Positions 30,135 to 36,886 of a stretch of DNA of 36,886 nucleotides are shown here, one piece after another. A program made the translations under genes and the position numbers. Each line of letters begins with the position of its first letter. Within the stretch, counting starts at the first letter, position 1. This stretch comes from Irineochytrium annulatum (lineage: Eukaryota > Chytridiomycota > Chytridiomycetes > Chytridiales > Chytridiaceae), in assembly GCA_027600665.1 (NCBI GenBank), contig JADGJL010000150.1, positions 1 to 36,886 of the forward strand, read 5' to 3'. The notes under the pieces were generated by a model, which saw only the letters and a list, made by a program, of their open reading frames with translations, was not told the origin of the DNA and did not search any database.

Positions 30135-30824
30135 CTATCCCAGCAAGTCCGCCTCATCCTCCAGCATCATCTGCTTCATCCGCGCATCCCTCTGCATGCG
30201 AGGGTCGTCGCCTTCTACCCCGATCGCCTGCGAACAATATCGTCGTTCATATGCAACGCCTAAAAAAGTTCAAGGATGAAAGAGCGTACCATCGCCGGCG
30301 TTTTGGCGTCCAGGACGTACTGGTTGTCGCAGTGCGGGCAGTACTCGTCGGATTCCTCGTAATTCGTCATGTCTTTCCGAAACACCTTCTTGCACTTCTT
30401 GCACGCGAAGACCTTAATTTGTATCAACAGGTAAGTGCGTCGATACGCTTGCATGGACGCACCATTTCCATAACCCGTCTGTAATAAGAGAGAAACCGTC
30501 AGCTTTGCGACGGACCAAAAAGGACGAAAGCAAAACGAGATGATTTTACATTAGTTGATGATCTGACACTTCCGCATGACTGTCGAAAGCAAAGCGTCAG
30601 CAAGTCAAGGAGATAAACGGCCAAACCATTCAGGGCAGTCGAACCACTTCTTGCAGCATGGTGCGCGGATGCTGACCTATTTTTGATATCCCCTGTAAGA
30701 AAACGAGGAACACCTTCCAGTTGCATGCACGGAGCCCAACCTGCGCATTGAGGATATGCTTGCACTGCGACCAAACGAACATTAGCCTCGAATCTTGCCG
30801 TGGCAAGGGCAGCAAACTCACCAT
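30135..30824 (-). CDS. Small CHY-type zinc-finger protein
   Basis: Seven minus-strand exons give 112 residues: 30824-30822 (the ATG alone), 30764-30741, 30676-30627, 30579-30550, 30478-30463, 30412-30290 and 30227-30135. The product starts MCKHILNAQVSIRAPCCKKW, continues FDCPECHAEVSDHQL and FACKKCKKVFRKDM, then YCPHCDNQYVLDAKTP. It ends in a Met/Arg-rich helix and acidic EDEADLLG. The ordered Cys/His pairs define a CHY zinc finger, and the whole matches, from memory, a conserved fungal stand-alone CHY protein of about this size. Its function is not well defined. The other known CHY proteins are the mitochondrial Hot13 and the Pirh2-type E3 ligases; the RING domain is missing here. Frame continuity across six introns (47-71 nt) and exact restoration of CPEC and PHCDN support the model. 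An upstream exon may add residues (RPKE before the Met). Confidence 0.85.
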
Positions 30825-31793
30825 TTCTTTCGGCCGCTGCGCACGAACGAATCCCGGGGGAGTTAATCAGTTCAAAATCGTTCAAAAGTGACTTAAGGCA
30901 AGGATAATGATAACACACCTGGCAGTTCCCGGAGGTGCTGAGCGGTCGTCGTGATGGCTTGATGCGGGTGATGCGGCAAATGAATTGTGAATTAATTTGA
31001 CGACCAATGATCAAGGCTGGATCAAGGTCGTTCCTAGAGCGGCCGCTTTAACTGCTACATGCATGGCTGCTGGATGCATTTCCGTAGCCTACCAGCGACC
31101 TGATGAGCGGCGCATTTGTAGATAAGGTCTCGGAACCTGCTTTCAACTACACCGCACGGGCCACGATGACATGACTTAGTGACCAGGCCCCCGATGCTGT
31201 TGAAACCTGTGGACTCGGCCGCTTTCGTTGAGCGTTGGGAGATCTCGTGCAGCCTGAACGTTCTCTTGCTCTCCATTGCTTGCCGAACGGATTACGACGA
31301 GGTCATCCCATCATCAGCGGCGGAACAGGCTGGGCTGGCGACAACTTCGCGCAATTTGCGCGGTCGGGGTCAGAGGCGGGGTGGGATTTGATGTTTAAAG
31401 TGTCGTCGTTACGCTTTGCTGCTCTTGTAGCAGGGTACACTGAAGCCGTTTCTCAAGCATGATAATATGTCTCTATTGATTCGGTGATCAGGTTCGGTAA
31501 GCAGTCCTGCCGATGAAGCAGAGTCGTGTGCCAGCTTCAGAACGCGCAATTCATTGAGGATTTATTCAAGAGCCACCAAAGAACATGAATAATAATAAAA
31601 AATATATGAGGGCGTGCATGCCATGCTAAAAATGCAGATGCGTTTCAACAACTATAAGCAACAATAAAATCATCAACAATAAGAACAGCCTTGAACTTGT
31701 CGGGAGCACTTGCTAGCGACATCTCCTGTTCGAGCCGACGCGCAGATAGTCTCGAGCAGTATCTCGGGGTGAGCTTGTGGCCTCACCAACCCT
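30825..31793. other. Intergenic about 1 kb, no gene supported
   Basis: The right edge of the CHY gene may continue here as a 5' exon (a minus-strand open stretch beginning with the ATG at 31014 and a donor gtgtgt at 30920). Beyond that, opposite-strand frames at 31055-31276 (minus) and 31235-31462 (plus) overlap each other and carry no known domain. The AT-rich part at 31560-31690 is featureless. Confidence 0.35.
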
Positions 31794-31940
31794 CTAGCAC
31801 GATCCGAAGATCCTGCGCTCGTACACGTCCTTGATGGGAGCAAACGTGGGCGCGGGCTTGGCTGCCTTGGCCTTTGTCTGGGTCTGGGTCCTGGCGCCGA
31901 CGGACGCGGGTTTGGTGGGGAAGATAGAGATAGAGGGCAT
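31794..31940 (-). CDS. Possible 48-residue basic protein
   Basis: The minus strand from ATG at 31940 to TAG at 31796-31794 reads MPSISIFPTKPASVGA, then a Thr/Gln/Lys/Ala-rich middle, then APTFAPIKDVYERRIF and GSC at the end. The codons are strongly G/C-ending like the expressed genes in this window, and the C-terminal amphipathic KDVYERRIFGSC looks structured. No other frame competes on either strand. I do not recognise the family. With 48 residues, chance cannot be excluded; conservation would settle it. The ATG lies in a G/A-rich leader on the minus strand (pyrimidine-rich when read from the gene's strand: tcctcatcgcaacttcc), as for other genes here. Confidence 0.4.
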   Translation of the reverse strand: MPSISIFPTKPASVGARTQTQTKAKAAKPAPTFAPIKDVYERRIFGSC

Positions 31941-32829
31941 GACGGTGGTGGTCAGGAAGTTGCGATGAGGAAGTGGGAGGCTTTCTCGAGGAGATGGAAG
32001 ATAGAGCTTTCGGAGGGGGAGAGGACGGCCGCTTTTATGGCCGAGAACACGTCAAGCACGCATTAGGGCTCGGGAAGGAGAAGGAGAGGGTTAGTGACTA
32101 ATGAGCGCATTCGTGCAAGGTTCGAGCAAAGACCTCCGAAGGACCGGAACGTCGAGCGACCAAACGGCCGAAAGGAACGCCTCGCGGCGTTGTAAAGCAG
32201 GCAGGATAACTAGGCGCTGTTCATTTCGGTTGTAGGGTTGCAGGGTTGACGGTCAAAACATTGCCGCGCCCATTTTCCACTCAAAGTGCAACATACAAAA
32301 ACAGCTTAGTTGGTGGGAACTGGTGGGTGCTGAGCAGTTGCATTTCGCGTACCTCCATTCTCCCACCCAATTGTTCGTTGGAAACAGCACCTTGACATTC
32401 AGCGACGCTTAAGGTCCTTTTGAACCCGCACATCGAGCGGGCGTCCGAGGCCTCAGAGGACATTCTGCGGTTCAATCTCGATTATCTTCCTTGTTTCTTC
32501 CTTGTTTCCCATTTTACTGTGATTGCCTTCGTTCCTCGTCCTTTTATCCGGTCTTTTTACGTCCGCGTTCGAATCTGAGCTAGCGGGGAGAAGTACTCTG
32601 GCAACAAGATGCGCGTAGAAGTCTCAGGAGGTGTTGTTCCCAACTGCGCGGCCTCGTCCTCAACGGTGGTAATAGCCACAATGTGTGCATGGCGCCACGA
32701 TCCTCACGAATCAGTGGGAGCACTTGGTCGTCAAAGTTCACTGCCACCGACCCGCATTCTCCAGCAGCCAGGCACCCACGGCGCTTCCCCCTCCCCCTCC
32801 CTGTCCGCCTCCTCGCTCTCGCTGCCAGG
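31941..32829. other. Intergenic between divergent genes
   Basis: Upstream regions of the possible 48-residue gene and P450 copy 3. Several overlapping frames just before 32830 (from 32609 on) are shadows in a C-rich leader. No repeat, tRNA or transposon was seen. A t/c-rich stretch at 32480-32580 may be the P450 copy 3 promoter. Confidence 0.4.
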
Positions 32830-35144
32830 ATGGGTCTCACGCGCAGCCCGGTTTTCGTCGCCTGCGTCGTGATCGGGACGCCGCTGGTGAGAGATCCCCT
32901 TTTGCTGTGCACGTACTTCCGTGCGTCGCTGACGCACAGCGGGGGAATGACAGGTCGCCGCGATCACGATGCTGTATATAAACACGAGGAAGTCCAAGAT
33001 CAACCTTCCGGGTCCGAAGCCCGTCCCGTTCGTCGGTGAGTAATCCGCGTTTGCGTATGTCGGTGTCCAAGTGTTCTAATACTTTCCTCGTTTGCCTTTC
33101 CCTTTTGCTGGCAGGTTTCTTTCCAGGTTAGCTTTGCTTTCGTTAGCAACCCTCCAGTTTTGTTGTGTACACTACTAATGCAATCTGGAGCAGAAATGCT
33201 GAAGAACGCGAACAGGCGGCATCAGAAGTTCTATGAGGACTCGTTGCTGTATGGACCGAACTGGTGAGCGGGCTTTCATTGTTTTAGGAACGCAGTTCTT
33301 AGCTATTTCTATGCCAGGACGATCACAGTCCCGACGATATCCGGCGACCAGGTCATGTGCACAGTCGGTGAGACCAGAGCTGCGCCATGTGCTTTCGTCG
33401 CTAATGGAGTGTTTTTGTAGATCCCGCTGTTGTTGAGCACATCCTCTCGACGAACTTTCAAAACTATATCAAGGGAAACAATTTCTATACTGCGCTGAAG
33501 CCCCTCCTCGGCGACGGCATTGTATGTCACTAACCAAAAGCACCTGCCTCAGTCCGAACGTTTAACCCAACTCTCCCCACCCATCCCTCCATCCCAATGT
33601 AGTTCAACGTCAACGGCGAGTCCTGGCGCTGGCAGCGTAAGCTATCCTCCCACATCTTTACTGGTGAGCGACGCCCCCTCCTCCGAGCCCTATCTTTAGT
33701 GGAGACGTTTGTTGACGACGGTCCTGGCAGGACGCATGTTCCGCGACGTTGTCGGCAAGGTCGTGAGGGACGATGTCGCGCGCCTCATCAAAAAACTTGG
33801 CGAGGCTGCCGATAAAGGTGACAGCGTGGATTTGCACCAATACTTCCACAACTTCACGCTTGACACGTTTGGGAAGATCGGATTTGGGGATGACTTCGAG
33901 TCGCTTGAGACGCCGGACAAACCACCAGCGTTCGCCGTCGCGTTCGATAGCACGCTGGCGGTTATGGTTATGAGGTGTGTGATCTCTTAAGCGAGCGGCA
34001 TGCATTGCCCTTTTCCATAAAGATTTAAACCTAATTTTTTTTCATCAAAACAGAATGATCAATATGTTCTGGCCCTACACCGAGCGTCTCTTCCCCGGCA
34101 AGCCGACGCTCTCCGAACACCTCCGCGTCATCGACGACTTCGCGATGGAGCGCATCCGCAACCGCAGGGCCATGTTGGCGGCTTCAGGGGCGAACGGGGA
34201 CGGGAACGGGAACGTCGGTGAGAGGGAGGGCAGGTCCAAAGACCTGCTGGACCTCTTCATGGCCGTGCGGAAGGACGACGGCGAGCCGCTGTCGGACCGC
34301 CAGCTGAGGGACGTGATTCTAAACATGATCTTGGTAATTGATCGCAATGTGTACACTCCATCACCGTTTCATACTAACAATGTCGAGGAAGGCCGGAAGG
34401 GATACGACGGCCCAAGCGCTAAGTTGGACGTTCTTGGAGCTCACGCGCCACCCGGAGATCGTGACGAAGGTGCGTGAGGAGGCGGCTCGGGTCCTTGGCG
34501 CTGGCCACGTGCCGGCGTACGACGAGGTTTCAAAACTCAAGTACGCGAACGCGATCTTCATGGAGACGCTTCGCCTGAACCCGAGCGTACCCGCGAACGT
34601 CAAAATCGCCATCAAGGAGGTATGTTTTGATCGTTAATCTTTTGCGGTTTGACGCTGACGTGATTTGTCAAATTTAAGGACATTTTGCCTGGCGGCATTT
34701 ACATCCCCGCTGGCGCCGAGGTCAACTGGTTCCCCTACGCGATGGGGAGGCAGACGAGTCTCTGGGGCCCCGACGCGCTTGAGTTCAAGCCAGAGCGGTG
34801 GCTAGACGAGGAGGGGAACCTGAAGCGCGTCAGCCCCTTCCAGGCTATCGCCTTTAACGCGGGTCCGAGGTGGGCAATCGTTTTCCTTTTTGTGGCTAAT
34901 GTTTTGTCTGCGGGCAATTGATGGGGGTTTTTTTTTAATTCCTTTTTTTTTTTTTGTGACTTTTAGAATCTGCCTCGGCCAGCAGATGGCGACGGTCGAG
35001 GGTGTGATGGCGATCGTGGCGCTTTGCGACGAGTTCGATTTCGAGACGGTCGACAAGAACCAGCCGGACCCGCAGCCGGCGCTCTCGCTCACGCACGCTA
35101 TGGCGGGAGGGCTTCCGGTCTACGTCAAAAGGGTTCAGTTGTAG
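32830..35144 (+). CDS. Cytochrome P450 (copy 3), CYP52/CYP86/CYP4-like, intron-rich
   Basis: Twelve exons give 517 residues: 32830-32886, 32954-33035, 33115-33126, 33194-33263, 33318-33367, 33421-33521, 33603-33663, 33731-33974, 34054-34333, 34392-34619, 34679-34869 and 34967-35144. Motifs are complete: anchor (VFVACVVIGTPL), LPGPKPVPFVG, I-helix AGRDTTAQAL (from 320), ETLR (377-380), KPERW, heme loop FNAGPRICLG with Cys461. The third exon is 12 nt and encodes part of GFFPE. The last intron (97 nt, with long T-runs) cuts the heme loop between PR and IC. Compared with copies 1 and 2 there is a 12-residue insert (Gly/Asn-rich, encoded near 34185-34215) in the loop after the J-like helix MERIRNRR. 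The heme domain and overall sequence look closest to copy 1. The substrate is unknown; a long-chain aliphatic hydroxylase role is inferred from clan. Confidence 0.9.
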
Positions 35145-35470
35145 TAGTGATTTGTAATGCCTCATTGTTTGTTGGTCGTTATGTCTTTTACATACTTTTC
35201 TCTATTACCTTTCTGCTTTATTGACGAGGTGTATGTACTCTGTTTTTCTAGTATTAAAGCGAGGCCACATACGTTTGTACATGACTGTGGAGAGTTAGAA
35301 ATGCTCGCGGTGTCGAGTGAGCACATGCGAACAGATAAGAGGTTCTTTAGGTGCCGAATTAGGCGCCCGCGCCCGTAAAAAAAGAAGAAAAGAACGAAAA
35401 TGAATGGAAGTTCATAGTGACGTGCGAGCTCCCCAATGATATACGCGAAAGTGTCAACAAACATGCCCAT
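35145..35470. other. Convergent 3' flanks
   Basis: This lies between the P450 copy 3 stop and the kinase stop on the opposite strand. The sequence is AT-rich with an A-run at 35377-35400. No gene was seen. Confidence 0.45.
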
Positions 35471-36851
35471 TCACCATCGCTCCTTTGCACCCCTCACACC
35501 GACTAAATCGCTGATCCACCTGTGACCAACCACCTCCCGGGCCGTGAACCTCCTCCCCGGGTCAACTCTCAGCATGCCCCTTAGCAAGTCCACGCAATCC
35601 GCCTCCGCGTCCGGCCTCACCTCCCGGTCGTCGAGCGGGTACTCGCACCCGCTCTCCCCGAGGTCCATCTCCCGTATGTCCCACCCCATTGACGTGGTCC
35701 CTAGCACCACCTGCGGGAACACGTTGGGACCGTGGAGCAGCGAGTACAGCAGGAGGCCGAGCGCGAAGATGTCGCACGGCGGTGCGGCGCCGAGCGTGGT
35801 GCGGCGGGATGACGTCTCCGCACCCGGGCTGGACATCGATCGCGGCACGCCGTCGTCGTCGTGACCGAACGACGGCCGTCGATGCGACGCCAGGTTCGCG
35901 TGCAGCTCCGGCGCGCAGTACTCCTCCGTCCCGCAACCCCACACGGGACCCGCCCACGCGTCGACCGCGTGCCCGAAATCCGCGAGCTTGGCGTGCAGGC
36001 CGCCGTCATCGCGTGTGCTCAGGAGGACGTTCTCCTCCTTAATGTCCAGGTGCGCGATCCCTAGGTCATGGAGGTGTCGGACGGCGTCGGCCACCTGCGC
36101 GAAGATGCATCGCACGGAGTCCATCGGCGGCGGGCGCATGGGGAAAGGGATGTGAGGGAGTTGGAAGGAGATCGGTGAAGAGGTCTTGTTGGCGTCGACA
36201 ACGTGGTCGTTGAGCCACGTCCAGAGGTCGCGGGACTGGCGGAAGGGGATTCGCTCGTGCAGGCCCGTGCGCGTGTTGAGGAAGACGAGGTCGGGCGTGT
36301 CGGTGGAGGCGGAGGGGGCGTTGCCGCCCGAGGCGTCGTGGAGGTCCGTTACGACGTAGTTAAAGTTCTCATCTGCGCGTATACACGTATGCATTTGATT
36401 AGCTAAGTGGGTGCGAGGCTCTATTAATTCTTGGAAACATACCTTCCCACGCGGCGTTGAGCTGGATGATGTTAGGGTGCGGGTGAGTCGTGCTAAGGTA
36501 GTCCAGCACGCCGACCTCGCTCGGTATAGCGCCGTCCTTCCACCGGCCGGTCTTGTAGATCATCTTTATGGCAACGCGATCCCTCTTCCCGGCGGGCCTG
36601 GCGGCGAGGATGACGCCGTTGGAGCCAAAACCGAGGATGTGGGAGATTTTGTACCTCTTGCCGAGGAGCTGGGACGTGCAGATTGCCTGCGCGACGGCGT
36701 GTCGCGCGCGATACTCGTTCCGCTGGAGGCGGGACCGTGGGCTCGCGTCGAGGATGTGCTGGGAGATGGTGAACTGGGCGTTGAGTTGTTCAAGATGGTC
36801 GAGGTCGCCCGTATCCGGGGACGAGATGGTAGATGCTGGTGAGAGGGTCAT
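35471..36851 (-). CDS. Serine/threonine protein kinase
   Basis: Minus-strand exons 36851-36443 and 36372-35471 (70-nt intron) give 436 residues. The N-lobe has the glycine loop ILGFGSNGVILAA (72-84), VAIK with Lys96, and a likely helix-C Glu at 112. The catalytic loop is HLDIKEENVLL (244-254), with Asp246, Lys248 and Asn251 present but Leu in place of the HRD arginine. DFG is ADFGHA (268-270), the activation segment is GCGTEEYCAPEL with the APE motif, and the C-lobe DIFALGLLLYSLL is present. So the fold is complete. Loss of the HRD Arg suggests activity without activation-loop phosphorylation (an RD versus non-RD distinction from kinase literature). An insert of about 60 residues lies between the strand ending NFNYVVTDL and helix E. 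The general look recalls Ran1/Ksp1-like fungal kinases, but I do not assign it. The promoter is cut off by the window edge. Confidence 0.82.
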
Positions 36852-36886
36852 GACGGCGAACGTTGGGGGATGGGATGAATGGGAAC

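Overview
This is a gene-dense, GC-rich stretch of a fungal nuclear genome. Most genes are cut by GT-AG introns of about 40 to 115 nt, often with CTAAC-like branch sites. The gene content is fungal: a GPI-type wall or surface protein, a secreted LysM protein, Hap3/NF-YB, a DUF2408 protein, a Vps62-type secreted protein, a CHY zinc-finger protein and CYP52/CYP86-like P450s. The sequence does not settle the phylum. I could trace the exons of 22 protein genes, three of them resting on weak evidence. I saw no tRNA, rRNA, transposon or CRISPR array.

Left part (1-9.2 kb, all plus strand): the 3' end of a GPI-anchored protein (1-339), a DUF2408 protein (963-2828), a DUF4436 membrane protein (2915-4974), a very small four-exon gene (5047-5537), a family-16 methyltransferase (5767-6778) and a Nodulin-like/Mch1-like MFS transporter (7179-9226).

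Middle part (9.5-15.2 kb) holds mostly housekeeping genes. On the minus strand are a two-LysM secreted protein, ribosomal protein eL34 with a 5' UTR intron, and Hap3/NF-YB with a poly-Q tail. On the plus strand are SNU13, starting 148 nt from the Hap3 start codon, and a nicotinamide riboside kinase.

P450 region: two tandem minus-strand P450s (15.8-19.9 kb) and a third, closely related plus-strand copy at 32.8-35.1 kb. All three are intact by eye. Their intron numbers differ greatly (6, 7 and 11). The distant copy looks closer to one tandem member than the two tandem members look to each other.

Right part (20.4-36.9 kb): a Fus1-like protein with one membrane segment and an SH3 domain, a four-span membrane protein, two unrecognised proteins, the Vps62/DUF946 protein, the CHY zinc-finger protein with micro-exons, a possible 48-residue gene and a protein kinase at the right edge. 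The gap at 24.7-26.2 kb carries coding-like minus-strand fragments that may be a decayed or unresolved gene.

Exon joins were worked out by hand from splice signals and frame continuity. Family names come from recognised motifs; no database search was run.
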